Part shown: in pieces, positions 25,015 to 36,906 of the stretch
Numbering within the stretch: the stretch's first letter is position 1
How the letters are laid out: each line of letters starts with the position of its first letter
Assembly: GCF_029382225.1 (NCBI RefSeq)
Contig: NZ_JARLTC010000027.1
Coordinates: 62,001-126,000 of the forward strand
Length of the DNA stretch: 64,000 bases
Source: Spongiactinospora sp. TRM90649
GTDB lineage: Bacteria > Actinomycetota > Actinomycetes > Streptosporangiales > Streptosporangiaceae
Direction: 5' to 3'
Notes under the pieces: generated by a model
What the model was told of the DNA's origin: nothing
Database searches by the model: none
What the model saw: the letters and a program-made list of their open reading frames with translations, nothing else
Position numbers and translations under genes: made by a program

Positions 25015-25914
25015 TCAGTCCAGCATCGCCTGCAGCGACGCGCCCGACTGCTCGCCGAGCGCGGTCGGGGTCAGGTAGGGCTGCTCTGCGGTGATGGCCT
25101 GCCAGTTGTCCCTGATGTCCTCGACGGTGTGGTCCTCCTTGCGCCACCCCGGCCCCTCGGCGACGAAGACCCTTGCCACCCGGCCGCCGCCGACGCTGAA
25201 CACCTCACCGGTGACCGGGCACTCCTCGTGGCAGAGGAACGCGACCAGGGCGCTGACCCGTCCGGGCGTCAGCCGCGCCTCCAATTCGGCGGGCAGCAGC
25301 GCGTCGGTCATGCGGGTCCAGGCCAGCGGGGCGATCGCGTTGGCCTTGATCCCGGCCCGCGTGCCCTCGATGGCGAGGGTCTTGGTCAGGCCGACCAGGC
25401 CCATCTTGGCGGTCGCGTAGTTGGCCTGCCCGAAGTTGCCGAACAGCCCGGACGGCGAGCTGGTGTTGACGATCCGCCCGTAGCCGCGCTCCTTCATGTG
25501 CCCGAAGACGGCCCGCGTCACCAGGAAGGCCCCCCGCACGTGGACGGCAAGCACCGCGTCGAACTCCTCCACCGACATCTTCCCGAACGACCGGTCGCGC
25601 AGGATCCCGGCGTTGTTGACCAGGATGTCGGCCGCGCCGAAGGCGTCGAGGGCCGTGGTGACGATCGCCCGCGCGCCCTCGGGGGTGGTCACGTCGTCGG
25701 TGCTGGCGACCGCGCGCCCGCCGTTGTCGGCGATCAGCTTGACCACCTCCTCGGCCGGCGCGGGGGACGCGCCCGCGCCCTCCAGCGTGCCGCCGAGGTC
25801 GTTGACCACCACGCTGGCCCCCCTGGCGGCGAGCAGCAACGCGTGTGAACGGCCGAGACCATGCCCCGCACCAGTAACAATCGCGACTTTTCCCTCGAAA
25901 CGCAGCTCCGGCAT
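25015..25914 (-). CDS. SDR-family 3-hydroxyacyl-CoA-type dehydrogenase
   Basis: 299 residues. VAIVTGAGHGLGRSHALLLA is the TGxxxGxG cofactor motif with NDLGG for NAD specificity; ILVNNAGILRDRSF is NNAG; NTSSPSG and YATAKMG provide catalytic Ser, Tyr and Lys. The VVVNDLGG signature and length match the dehydrogenase half of peroxisomal-type multifunctional enzyme 2 (HSD17B4-like), used in beta-oxidation of acyl-CoA or steroid side chains. It is divergent from the dihydrodipicolinate-reductase-like gene. Possible lipid or steroid catabolism. Confidence 0.88.
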   Translation of the reverse strand: MPELRFEGKVAIVTGAGHGLGRSHALLLAARGASVVVNDLGGTLEGAGASPAPAEEVVKLIADNGGRAVASTDDVTTPEGARAIVTTALDAFGAADILVNNAGILRDRSFGKMSVEEFDAVLAVHVRGAFLVTRAVFGHMKERGYGRIVNTSSPSGLFGNFGQANYATAKMGLVGLTKTLAIEGTRAGIKANAIAPLAWTRMTDALLPAELEARLTPGRVSALVAFLCHEECPVTGEVFSVGGGRVARVFVAEGPGWRKEDHTVEDIRDNWQAITAEQPYLTPTALGEQSGASLQAMLD

Positions 25915-26134
25915 CGGCCCGCCCTTCGTTCTCGTGAATCCACACGATAACTCGCCGCACGCTCGCGCCTAAGCACATGAATGCACAGTTCAGGAAGGGG
26001 CAGACGCCTAGAACGTCGCGGATAGTGATTGGTCGGTTAAATTTCTGCTAGAGTTTCCACTCCTGCACGGGCGTGGGCCGATGTCGTCTTCCTGACCCGC
26101 CGCCCGCCATCTGAAACCGGGCTGGAGGCTTTGC

Positions 26135-27193
26135 ATGCCCGTACAGCCGCCCCTCCGAGTGGTCCAGTGGGCCACGGGCGCAGTTGGACGGTTCTCATTA
26201 CGCGACCTGATCAAACGCCCCGACCTCGAACTCGCGGGCGTTTTGGTATATGACCCGGAAAAAGTGGGCAGAGACGCCGCCGAACTGGTCGGCCTGCCGC
26301 CCGCCGGGGTGAAGTGCACCGACGACGTCGACGAGATCCTCTCGCTCGACGCCGACTGCGTGCTGCACATGCCGTTGCCGTCCTCGTTCTTCGGCGGCGA
26401 CCAGGCCGACGACGTCGGCTCGCTGTCCGCGCTGCTGGCCTCGGGCAAGAACGTGATCACCACCACCGGGTTCGTCTACCCCAAGGCGTACGGCTCGGGC
26501 GTGCTCGACCGCCTGGAGACCGCCTGCCGGACGGGCGGCTCCACGCTGCACGGCACCGGCATCAACCCGGGCTTCATGAGCGACCTGCTGCCGCTCACCA
26601 TGACCGGGCTGTCCAGCCGGGTCGATCACATCTACGTGCGCGAGACCTCCGACTTCGCCGGGCACCCGTCCCGGCAGGTCGTGGTCGACCTGATCGGCTT
26701 CACCCGGCCCGCCGTCGAGTACGCCGCCGCGGTCCGGCCGTTCCGGGCCTTCCAGCGGTCCCTCTTCGCCGAGAGCGTGCAGCTCGTCGCCGACGCCCTG
26801 GGCGTGGTCCTGGACGAGGTCGAGGAGAGCGACGAGTTCGAACTCGCCACCGAGGAGTTCGAGATCGCCGCCGGGGTCGTCGCGCGGGGCACGGTGTGCG
26901 CCTCGCGCTGGGTGTTCTCCGGGCTGGTGCGCGGCCTGCCGTTCATGACCGTGGAGTGCGTCTACAAGGCCGACGCCGCGCAGGCCCCGCGCTGGCCGGA
27001 GCCCGGGTTCACCATCCACATCGAGGGTGTGCCGCAGATGATGATCAGCATCGAGGAGGTCTCGCACGGCCTGGCGGGCGCGGCGGCCCACGCGGTCAAC
27101 TCGGTGCCCGCGGTGTGCGCGGCCGGTCCGGGCATCCGCACGATCCTCGACCTCCCGCTGGCCACCGGCCGTGGCGCGGTGCGGCTGGCCTAG
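26135..27193 (+). CDS. Dihydrodipicolinate-reductase-like NAD(P)H-dependent dehydrogenase
   Basis: 352 residues. RVVQWATGAVGRFSLRDLIK is the Rossmann start, and LVYDPEKVGRDAAELVG follows. TTTGFVYPKAYG and GTGINPGFMSDLLPLTMTGL resemble the dihydrodipicolinate reductase/2,4-diaminopentanoate dehydrogenase-like family common in mycobacterial catabolic regions. True lysine-pathway DapB is shorter (~245), so lysine synthesis is unlikely. A good GGAGG precedes the ATG; a -10-like TAGAGT lies at 26049-26054. Probable substrate is a ketone or imine of lipid or amine catabolism. Confidence 0.78.
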   Translation: MPVQPPLRVVQWATGAVGRFSLRDLIKRPDLELAGVLVYDPEKVGRDAAELVGLPPAGVKCTDDVDEILSLDADCVLHMPLPSSFFGGDQADDVGSLSALLASGKNVITTTGFVYPKAYGSGVLDRLETACRTGGSTLHGTGINPGFMSDLLPLTMTGLSSRVDHIYVRETSDFAGHPSRQVVVDLIGFTRPAVEYAAAVRPFRAFQRSLFAESVQLVADALGVVLDEVEESDEFELATEEFEIAAGVVARGTVCASRWVFSGLVRGLPFMTVECVYKADAAQAPRWPEPGFTIHIEGVPQMMISIEEVSHGLAGAAAHAVNSVPAVCAAGPGIRTILDLPLATGRGAVRLA

Positions 27194-27199
27194 TGGCCG

Positions 27200-27742
27200 C
27201 TATGTGGCCGCTAGGTGGCCGCTAGTGGCCACCACCCCGCGCGTCACCGTCGCCACCTGCGGGACGACGCGGTCGGCCCAGGCGCCGACCACCTGCTCCA
27301 GGTCGGGGAGCTGCGACTCCAGCACGGCCAGCCCGGGGGTCGGCACGAAGGCTCCCAGCTCCACCAGCACCGGGCGCAGGTGCACCTCGACCGCCAGCGC
27401 GTGCCGGGGATCCCCCATCACCAGCAGCGGCAGCGCCGCCGTGCCGCGCAGCGCGCCGCCCGGCAGCCGGTCGAGGAACGCCTTGAGCAGGCCGGTGTAC
27501 GTGGCCTTGTACGTCGGGCTCGCCACCACCAGCACGTCCGTGGCGGCGGCCAGTTCCAGGGCGATCTCCAGCCCGGCCGACGGCTCGGGCGAGAGCAGCA
27601 CGGGGCCGAGCGCGGAGAGGTCGATCACCTCGGGCGCGGCCGCGTGGCCCAGGCCGGCGGCCACGGCCTCAGCGGCCGTCAGCGCGACCCCGTGGGTGCG
27701 CGATCCGGCTCGGGGATTGCCCACCAGAGCGGTGATCGTCAT
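27200..27742 (-). CDS. NADPH-dependent FMN reductase
   Basis: 180 residues, flavodoxin-like fold. GNPRAGSRTHGVALTAAEAV binds FMN phosphate; VVASPTYKATYTGLLKAFLD is the second FMN loop of SsuE/MsuE-type reductases. It supplies reduced FMN to flavin monooxygenases. The start codon overlaps the stop of a 34-codon upstream ORF (ATGA), so translation is coupled. No partner monooxygenase is adjacent. Confidence 0.88.
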   Translation of the reverse strand: MTITALVGNPRAGSRTHGVALTAAEAVAAGLGHAAAPEVIDLSALGPVLLSPEPSAGLEIALELAAATDVLVVASPTYKATYTGLLKAFLDRLPGGALRGTAALPLLVMGDPRHALAVEVHLRPVLVELGAFVPTPGLAVLESQLPDLEQVVGAWADRVVPQVATVTRGVVATSGHLAAT

Positions 27743-27843
27743 GAGAACACCTCCGCGTCGAGTTCGACTTCGTCGTCGGGAAGGTCGTACCAGTGGCGAT
27801 CGCCCTCGTACTCGGTCTGGGACGGCGTGCCGGTCCGGTTCAT
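27739..27843 (-). CDS. 34-residue acidic protein coupled to FMN reductase
   Basis: MNRTGTPSQTEYEGDRHWYD is followed by LPDDEVELDAEVFS and a stop that overlaps the reductase ATG. It is acidic and aromatic-containing, with clean codon usage. A -10 TAGGTT ends 7 nt before the ATG with a TTGACT -35 at 17 bp, so the leaderless transcript begins at this start codon. It may be a genuine microprotein or a translational coupler for the reductase. Family not recognised. Confidence 0.7.
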   Translation of the reverse strand: MNRTGTPSQTEYEGDRHWYDLPDDEVELDAEVFS

Positions 27844-27850
27844 AACGGAA

Positions 27851-27879
27851 AACCTACGCACGCCGGACAGCTAAGTCAA
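27851..27879 (-). promoter_or_regulatory. Strong vegetative-type promoter for the FMN reductase operon
   Basis: TTGACT (27874-27879), 17 bp spacer, TAGGTT (27851-27856). The -10 lies 7 nt before ATG 27843, so the transcript should be leaderless. It is one of the clearest sigma-70-type promoters in the window. Confidence 0.8.
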
Positions 27880-27894
27880 CATTTCCTACTGGAT

Positions 27895-28953
27895 TTACAT
27901 GGATGCCGGGTACCAGAGGTCGGGCTCGCCCTCCACACGCCGCGCCAGCCCCTTCGCCGCCAGCCAGACCAGGTGGGCCAGCGTCTCGTTGTTCGCCGCC
28001 CTGCGCATGAAGGCGGGGATGGTCTCCCAGGGCCGCGACCAGGTCAGCATGCCCGCCGCCGCCCAGCAGCTCAGGCCGTCCGCCCCGGCCAGCACCGTCT
28101 CGATCTCGCGCAGCCGCTCCTCGTGGTGGGCGATCACGTCGTCCACCCGGTCCGCGAGCCCCAGGAATCGGTACTCGTGCGCGGGCAGCACCTCGTCCAC
28201 GTCCCAGGCGCGGGCGCGGCCCAGCGAGTCCAGGTAGTCGGCGAGCGGGTTCGGGCCCGACTGCGGGTGCACGGCCACGATCGGGGTGATCTTGGCGAGC
28301 ACGTGGTCGCCGGAGAACAACACCCGCCGGCCCTCGTCCACGAAGCAGAGATGGCCCGGCGAGTGGCCGGGCGTCCAGTGGGCGCGCAGGCCCCAGCCGG
28401 GGAGCCCGAGCGGCTCGCCGTCCTCGATCAGCCGATCCGGCTGCGCCATCGAGACGAACGACCGGATCCTCGTGGAGGCCCCGGCGAGTTCGTCGGCGTC
28501 CATGGGCGGCACGCCGCAGCGGACCAGCAGCGCGCGCTCCCGCTCGACCAGCGCGCCGATCTCGCCGTCGTCGTAGCGCTCGCGCAGCAGCCGCGCGTCG
28601 GCCGGGTGCAGCCCGATCCAGGCGCCGGACTCCTCACGCACCCGCCCGGCCAGCCCGTAGTGGTCGGGGTGGATGTGAGTGACCAGGACGGCCCGCACGT
28701 CGCCGATGCCGTACCCGGCCTTGGCCAGGCCGTCGGTTAGGCCCGCGTACGCCTCGTCGGTGTTCCACCCGGCGTCCACGATGGCCACGCCGTCCGGAAG
28801 TTCGAGCGCGTAGACGAGGACGTAGCGGAGCGGGTTGATCGGGATCGGCACCGGGATCGACCACAGGCCCGGCCGTACCTGCTCGACATCGGGCAGGACG
28901 CCCGCGCGCCACGCCTCCCGTTGCGCCTCGTTCGCCGGTGTCACAATCCGCAT
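27895..28953 (-). CDS. Metallo-beta-lactamase-fold hydrolase
   Basis: 352 residues. THIHPDHYG is the HxHxDH dinuclear metal motif; WTPGHSPGHLCFVD and LFSGDHVLAKI provide the later His/Asp ligands; LPAHEY ends the active site. The C-terminal helical domain (HHEERLREIETVLAG) resembles the LACTB2/hydroxyacyl-type subfamily. Probable thioester, ester or phosphodiester hydrolase. AAGGAG lies 7 nt before ATG 28953, which decides this start over longer in-frame options. Divergent from the GST-like gene. Confidence 0.9.
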   Translation of the reverse strand: MRIVTPANEAQREAWRAGVLPDVEQVRPGLWSIPVPIPINPLRYVLVYALELPDGVAIVDAGWNTDEAYAGLTDGLAKAGYGIGDVRAVLVTHIHPDHYGLAGRVREESGAWIGLHPADARLLRERYDDGEIGALVERERALLVRCGVPPMDADELAGASTRIRSFVSMAQPDRLIEDGEPLGLPGWGLRAHWTPGHSPGHLCFVDEGRRVLFSGDHVLAKITPIVAVHPQSGPNPLADYLDSLGRARAWDVDEVLPAHEYRFLGLADRVDDVIAHHEERLREIETVLAGADGLSCWAAAGMLTWSRPWETIPAFMRRAANNETLAHLVWLAAKGLARRVEGEPDLWYPASM

Positions 28954-29026
28954 CCCGAACTCCTTCGCCGCGTGGACCGTTACGATTCTCTCCCTTGACC
29001 GAAATGTTGTTTTACCGGGGTGTGCG

Positions 29027-29032
29027 TAGGCT
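29027..29032 (+). promoter_or_regulatory. -10 hexamer of a leaderless GST-like gene
   Basis: TAGGCT lies 8 nt before ATG 29041. No convincing -35 at 16-18 bp and no Shine-Dalgarno are present; TTGACC at 28995-29000 is too far away (26 bp). Confidence 0.5.
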
Positions 29033-29040
29033 GGTGAGCC

Positions 29041-29931
29041 ATGAAGATGGGACGTGAGATCGCATCCGACGGGCGCTTCGTCAGGCAGCCCAACCGGTTC
29101 ACCGGCCGCGTCGAGATCGCCGAGCCCGGCCGCTACCACCTCTACGCCTCCTACGCCTGCCCGTGGGCCCAGCGGGCGCTGATCGTGCGGCGGCTGCTCG
29201 GGCTGGAGGAGGCCGTCGGCGTCACCATCGTCGATCCCATCCGCGACGAGAAGGGCTGGCGCTTCCCCGGCGGCGACCCGGTCACCGGGGCCGAATACCT
29301 CTCGGAGCTGTACCTGTCGAGCGACCCGTCGTTCGACGGCCGCTACACCGTGCCCTGCGTGTGGGACGTCCGCGAGAAGCGCCTGATCTCCAACGACTAC
29401 CCGCGCATCACCCTCGACTTCGAGACGCTGCTGACCCCGCTGCACGCCGAGGGCGCGCCCGATCTCTATCCCCTCGCGCTGCGCCCCCAGATCGACGAGC
29501 TGAACGACCGGCTCTTCCACGGCCTGAACAACGCCGTCTACGAGGCCGGGTTCGCCCGCTCGCAGGAGGTCTACGAGGAGGCCGCGGGCCGGGTGTTCGC
29601 CACCCTCGACGAGATGGAGTCACGCCTTTCCGGGCAGCGGTTCCTGCACGGCGACGAGATCACCGAGAGCGACGTGCGGATCTACACCACACTGGCCCGC
29701 TTCGACCCGGTCTACCACTCCCACTTCAAGTGCGCGGTGCGGCGGCTGATCGACTATCCGGTGCTGTGGGCCTACGCCCGCGACCTCTACCAGCGGCCCG
29801 CGTTCCGCGAGACCACCGACTTCGACCAGATCAAGCGGCACTACTACATCACCCAGGTGGACGTGAATCCGAGCCGGATCGTCCCGGTGGGGCCGGAGCT
29901 CGACTGGGAGTCGCGGCACGGACGCGGCTGA
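29041..29931 (+). CDS. Glutathionyl-hydroquinone-reductase-like (Xi-class GST) protein
   Basis: 296 residues. YHLYASYACPWAQRALIVRR holds the CPWA motif whose Cys is the catalytic nucleophile of S-glutathionyl-hydroquinone reductases. PCVWDVREKRLISNDYPRI is the thioredoxin-fold SNDY region, and the C-terminal helical GST domain includes DVRIYTTLARFDPVY. Actinomycetes use mycothiol, so the natural thiol may be mycothiol rather than glutathione. The last 83 bp overlap the convergent MFS gene. Confidence 0.88.
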   Translation: MKMGREIASDGRFVRQPNRFTGRVEIAEPGRYHLYASYACPWAQRALIVRRLLGLEEAVGVTIVDPIRDEKGWRFPGGDPVTGAEYLSELYLSSDPSFDGRYTVPCVWDVREKRLISNDYPRITLDFETLLTPLHAEGAPDLYPLALRPQIDELNDRLFHGLNNAVYEAGFARSQEVYEEAAGRVFATLDEMESRLSGQRFLHGDEITESDVRIYTTLARFDPVYHSHFKCAVRRLIDYPVLWAYARDLYQRPAFRETTDFDQIKRHYYITQVDVNPSRIVPVGPELDWESRHGRG

Positions 29932-31177
29932 TCCCGGCGTAGAGGGGCAGGACGGCCAGCAGCACCACGGCGGCCAGCGCCCAGGCGGCGCCGATGCCGG
30001 CCGTCCCGGCAAGCACGCCCAGCCCGATGTTGGCGGCGAACCCGCCCGCCTGGAGCGCCAGCGAGTCCACCGACAGCAGGGTGGCCCGCTGGCGGCGGTC
30101 CACGCGGCCGTGCATCAGCTCGGCGCGCAGCAGCGCGCTCGCCGAGAACCCGACGAAGAGCATGAGGTAGGCCACCGCCGTGGCGACCATTCCGGCGGGA
30201 GCGGGCAGCGCCGCCGAGGCGGCCAGCCCGGCGAGGGCCAGCACCGCGACGATCCCGGAGGCCATCGCACCGCGCGCGGAGCCGCCCGCCGTCCGCGCCA
30301 CGGCGGGGGCCACCGCGCTGCCCACCGCGCTGGCCGCGAAGCCCACGGCGGTGACCACCCCGTAGGCGGTGCCGCCCGCCCCGGCGTCGCCCGCCAGCTC
30401 GGCGAGCCGGATCGGGGTGAGCAGCTCGATCGAGCACAGCGTCACGCCACCGGCCACGCTGACGCCCAGGAGCCGGGCCAGTACGGCGTCGCGCGCCCCC
30501 AGGCGCACCCCCGCGGCGACGGTGCGCGGCACGTCGCGCACCACCTCGGCCAGGCTCGGGCGCTCGTGCGGCGGCTCGGGCAGCGCCACCAGTGCCACCG
30601 CGAACAGCACGGCCGACGCGCCCGCCGCCAGCAGCACCGGCACGGCCAGCGGCTCGGCCACCACCCCGCCCAGCGCGAGCGGCAGGAAGCCGCCGACCAG
30701 CACTCCCGCGCACAGCGCGGCCGACCCCATCGACTCGCCCCTGGCCAGCCCCGGCTTCAGGTCGGCGTCGGGCCCCTCCCCGGCGTGCAGGGTGTCCACG
30801 TACCACGCCTGCGCCGGACCGCTGGAGAGCGCTCTCGCCACCCCCTTGAGCACGGCGGCCAGCACGAACACCGGAAGCGAGTGGGCCAGGGCCAGCGTGG
30901 TGTAACCGGCCACGCCGATCGCCGCCGACGCGGCCAGCACCCAGCGCCGCCCGAGCACGTCGGCCAGCCCGCCGGTGGGCAGTTCCAGCAGCACCACGAC
31001 CAGGGCGTAGGCGCCCATCGTGAGCCCGATCTGGGCCAGGCTCAGCCCGCGCCCGGCCATCAGCAGCACCATCGGGGCCATCATCAGGCCGGGGGGTAAC
31101 CAGGTCAGGGCGCTGACCAGCACATAGCGGCGGCGCGCGGAGGCCGCGTTCACTGGGGCGTTCACGGCCGCGCTCAC
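29849..31177 (-). CDS. MFS transporter
   Basis: About 442 residues with 12 hydrophobic segments. LPTGGLADVLGRRWVLAASA is the loop 2-3 major-facilitator signature (GxLaDrxGRR). The cytosolic middle loop (LPEPPHERPSLAEVVRDVPR) is typical of drug/proton antiporters. The final ~25 residues are Pro/Ser/Arg-rich. The GTG start overlaps the ArsR-type regulator stop (GTGA), which makes an operon of repressor plus exporter. An antisense overlap of 83 bp with the GST-like gene is unusually long. Confidence 0.87.
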   Translation of the reverse strand: MSAAVNAPVNAASARRRYVLVSALTWLPPGLMMAPMVLLMAGRGLSLAQIGLTMGAYALVVVLLELPTGGLADVLGRRWVLAASAAIGVAGYTTLALAHSLPVFVLAAVLKGVARALSSGPAQAWYVDTLHAGEGPDADLKPGLARGESMGSAALCAGVLVGGFLPLALGGVVAEPLAVPVLLAAGASAVLFAVALVALPEPPHERPSLAEVVRDVPRTVAAGVRLGARDAVLARLLGVSVAGGVTLCSIELLTPIRLAELAGDAGAGGTAYGVVTAVGFAASAVGSAVAPAVARTAGGSARGAMASGIVAVLALAGLAASAALPAPAGMVATAVAYLMLFVGFSASALLRAELMHGRVDRRQRATLLSVDSLALQAGGFAANIGLGVLAGTAGIGAAWALAAVVLLAVLPLYAGISRVRAATPSRAPAPPGRSGSDSRPPG

Positions 31178-31737
31178 GACGGCCTTCTGGGGAACGCGGA
31201 GTAGTGCACGACGACCTGCTCGGCCGCGGGGTCGGCGGCGTCGCGGGCCGCCAACTCGTGCAGGATCGCCTCGAAACGCTCCCACAGTTCGCCGACCGAG
31301 GCGGGCGTGAGCCGTGTGATGTCGTCGCTGATGCCGGCCGCCTCCACCCACTCCACGTCCCAGGAGCCGGCTGCCTCGTCGAACTCGGCGGCGGCGCGGA
31401 TCAGCATCTCGACCTGGCGTTCGCGGAGCGCGGCCACGGCCTCCCTGCCTTCGGGAGTGGCGGCCATCTCGGCGTTGTCCCAGGAGGTGTAGCGGTGCAC
31501 CGACCGCCAGCGGCGCTCGCGGGCGTCGCGGCGCTCGGGGTCTTCCTCGATGAAGCCGTATCTGGCCAGTTCCCGCAGGTGGTAGCTGGTCAGGCCGGAG
31601 CTCTCCCCGACCTTCCTGGCCAGCTCGGAGGCGGTAGCGGGGCCGTCGGAGCGCAGCAGGCCGAGCAGCCGCAGGCGCAGCGGGTGGGCGACGCCCTTCA
31701 GGACGCCGGGATCGGTGACGCGGAAGGTCTCTTTCAC
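31174..31737 (-). CDS. ArsR-family winged-helix regulator
   Basis: 187 residues. RVTDPGVLKGVAHPLRLRLL opens the winged helix; GPATASELARKVGESSGLTS is the recognition helix; the rest is a helical C-terminal extension (~100 residues) like HTH_20-type regulators that pair with MFS exporters. No metal-binding CxC is seen, so a small-molecule ligand is more likely than a metal. The GTG lies 7 nt after a TACGCT -10, leaderless. It is coupled to the MFS gene. Confidence 0.85.
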   Translation of the reverse strand: MKETFRVTDPGVLKGVAHPLRLRLLGLLRSDGPATASELARKVGESSGLTSYHLRELARYGFIEEDPERRDARERRWRSVHRYTSWDNAEMAATPEGREAVAALRERQVEMLIRAAAEFDEAAGSWDVEWVEAAGISDDITRLTPASVGELWERFEAILHELAARDAADPAAEQVVVHYSAFPRRPS

Positions 31738-31744
31738 GATCGGC

Positions 31745-31789
31745 AGCGTACGATCGCAAAGGAAGTTTTGCAAACATTTCTTTGCGATC
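31745..31789 (-). promoter_or_regulatory. arsR-MFS promoter with 10-bp inverted-repeat operator
   Basis: On the minus strand -35 TTGCAA (31768-31773) and -10 TACGCT (31745-31750) are 17 bp apart. GATCGCAAAG (31752-31761) and CTTTGCGATC (31780-31789) form a perfect inverted repeat flanking the -35; one arm lies in the spacer, the other just upstream. A central TTTGCAAA at 31767-31774 adds half-sites. This suits autorepression by the ArsR-type protein. Confidence 0.8.
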
Positions 31790-31894
31790 AGCGGACATAG
31801 GGTTCCCAGCCCGTCGGCCGTCCCCCCGGTCGGCCGACGGGCCCATCCCTGGCACGTAATCCGCGAGCGATCGGTTCACCCGGGTTCATCTCGC

Positions 31895-31900
31895 TAGAGT
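31895..31900 (+). promoter_or_regulatory. -10 hexamer of a leaderless B3/B4-domain gene
   Basis: TAGAGT ends 7 nt before GTG 31908. No Shine-Dalgarno is present. A weak -35 (TCGGTT at 31871-31876) is 18 bp upstream. Confidence 0.55.
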
Positions 31901-31907
31901 GAGGCGA

Positions 31908-32576
31908 GTGCGAATCGACGACGTTTGGATCGACGAGGCCGTACGCGAGTTGCGGCCCGACTTCGCGGTGCTGCTCATGGTGGTGCGGGGGCTGCGCAAC
32001 GGCCCGTCCGACGATCGCTCGCGGGCCTGGCTGACCGACGCGGCCGGGCGTGCCGTGGGGCCCGAGCACGAGCGGATCGAGGCGTGGCGGTCGGCCTACC
32101 GCGACTTCGGCGCCAAACCGCAGCGCACCCGCCCCTCGGTCGACGCGCTGATCAGACGTGCCCCGCTGCCCGAGATCAACCTGGTCGTCGACGCCTACAA
32201 CGCGGTGAGCGTCGCGCACGCCCTGCCGATCGGCGGTGAGGACCTGCGCCGCTACCAGGGCCCGGCGCGGCTGGTGCGGGCGAGCGGCGACGAGCCGTTC
32301 GACACGACGGCCTCCGGTGAAGAGATCGTGGACCACCCGGAGATCGGCGAGGTGGTGTGGCGCGACGACCTGGGCGTCACCTGCCGCCGCTGGAACTGGC
32401 GGCAGTGCGTCCGCACGCGCATCACCGAGGAAACCACCGACGCGCTGTTCATCCTGGAACGCCTGGCCCCGATGCGCCTCGACGAGCTGGCGGCGGCCGG
32501 ACGGGAGCTGACCGCGCTGCTGCGGCGGATCTCGCCCTCCGCGAGCTTCGAGGACAGACTTCTGGCCATGGGGTAA
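31908..32576 (+). CDS. B3/B4-domain protein (PheRS beta-like)
   Basis: 222 residues. The B3/B4 fold of phenylalanyl-tRNA synthetase beta is recognisable from RRAPLPEINLVVDAYNAVSV and WNWRQCVRTRITEETTDALF. Free-standing B3/B4 proteins are thought to edit or hydrolyse mischarged Tyr-tRNA or related substrates. No synthetase core is present. GTG 31908 was chosen over the GTG nine bases upstream because of the -10 position. Confidence 0.82.
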   Translation: MRIDDVWIDEAVRELRPDFAVLLMVVRGLRNGPSDDRSRAWLTDAAGRAVGPEHERIEAWRSAYRDFGAKPQRTRPSVDALIRRAPLPEINLVVDAYNAVSVAHALPIGGEDLRRYQGPARLVRASGDEPFDTTASGEEIVDHPEIGEVVWRDDLGVTCRRWNWRQCVRTRITEETTDALFILERLAPMRLDELAAAGRELTALLRRISPSASFEDRLLAMG

Positions 32577-32778
32577 CCTCTACATGACCATCGGGTGATC
32601 AGGCGTAGACCCCCCAGACCGACCCCCTCCACGTGACGAGTTCGGACGGTCCTGGGAGGATCGGGGCTGGGAGCTGTCCGGGGCTGCATCTTCCGCCGGT
32701 ATGGGCGAGTAACCTTGGACAGGATCCTCAACCATCAACAACATCAACGCCGATCTGCGGAAGAGGGCGATTTCCGCC

Positions 32779-36492
<3,714 letters not shown>

Positions 36493-36509
36493 CCCCTGAT
36501 CGCTGAGAA

Positions 36510-36545
36510 GGAAAGGCCCCCGGTCTCCGGGGGCCTTTCCGTTTT
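36510..36545 (+). terminator. kgd terminator
   Basis: GGAAAGGCCCCCGG pairs perfectly with CCGGGGGCCTTTCC around a TCT loop, followed by GTTTTC. It is 17 bp after the kgd stop and is bidirectional in form, so it could also end the minus-strand transcript from the membrane protein pair. Confidence 0.9.
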
Positions 36546-36561
36546 CGGGGTGCTGCCCGGT

Positions 36562-36906
36562 TCAGGCGTCGTCGTCGGACACCCGGGACGCGCCGTCGCA
36601 CTGCGCACGGTTGCCGTCGCCGAGCGCCACCAGCGGCCCGCAGTTGGTCACCGGCAGCGAGGTGGGTTCGACGATCTCGTCGTTGAAGATGACCACGTTG
36701 CCGATGAGCGAGGGGCCCGGGGCGGGCGGAACCGCCTCGGGCTCTTCTGGCGCCTCGGCCGTCTCCGGCTGCGCCGGGGGCGGCGCCGCGCCGAGGACGC
36801 GGATCGGCTGGGCGCCGACGTTGACGGTGAGCGTGGCCCAGGCCGGGACGACGTACGCGAGGCCACCGGCGAGCAGGAGCCCGATGACCGCCCCGCGCCA
36901 GGTCAG
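36562..36906 (-). CDS. Small single-pass exported protein, possible CTG start
   Basis: About 114 residues. One membrane helix (LTWRGAVIGLLLAGGLAYVV) is followed by a Pro/Glu-rich stalk and a small C-terminal domain with two Cys (TNCGPLVALGDGNRAQCDGA) that could form a disulphide outside the membrane. No ATG, GTG or TTG lies close to the start of the plausible protein. A CTG that overlaps the TGA of the upstream gene (CTGA) is preceded by AGGA, so a rare CTG start is proposed. A distant in-frame ATG ~100 bp further up would add an unlikely Arg-rich leader. Family not recognised. Confidence 0.6.
   Translation of the reverse strand: MTWRGAVIGLLLAGGLAYVVPAWATLTVNVGAQPIRVLGAAPPPAQPETAEAPEEPEAVPPAPGPSLIGNVVIFNDEIVEPTSLPVTNCGPLVALGDGNRAQCDGASRVSDDDA

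Noticed and set aside
26009..26024. KstR-like site upstream of the SDR gene (TAGAACGTCGCGGA)
   Set aside because: Lacks the GTT half.
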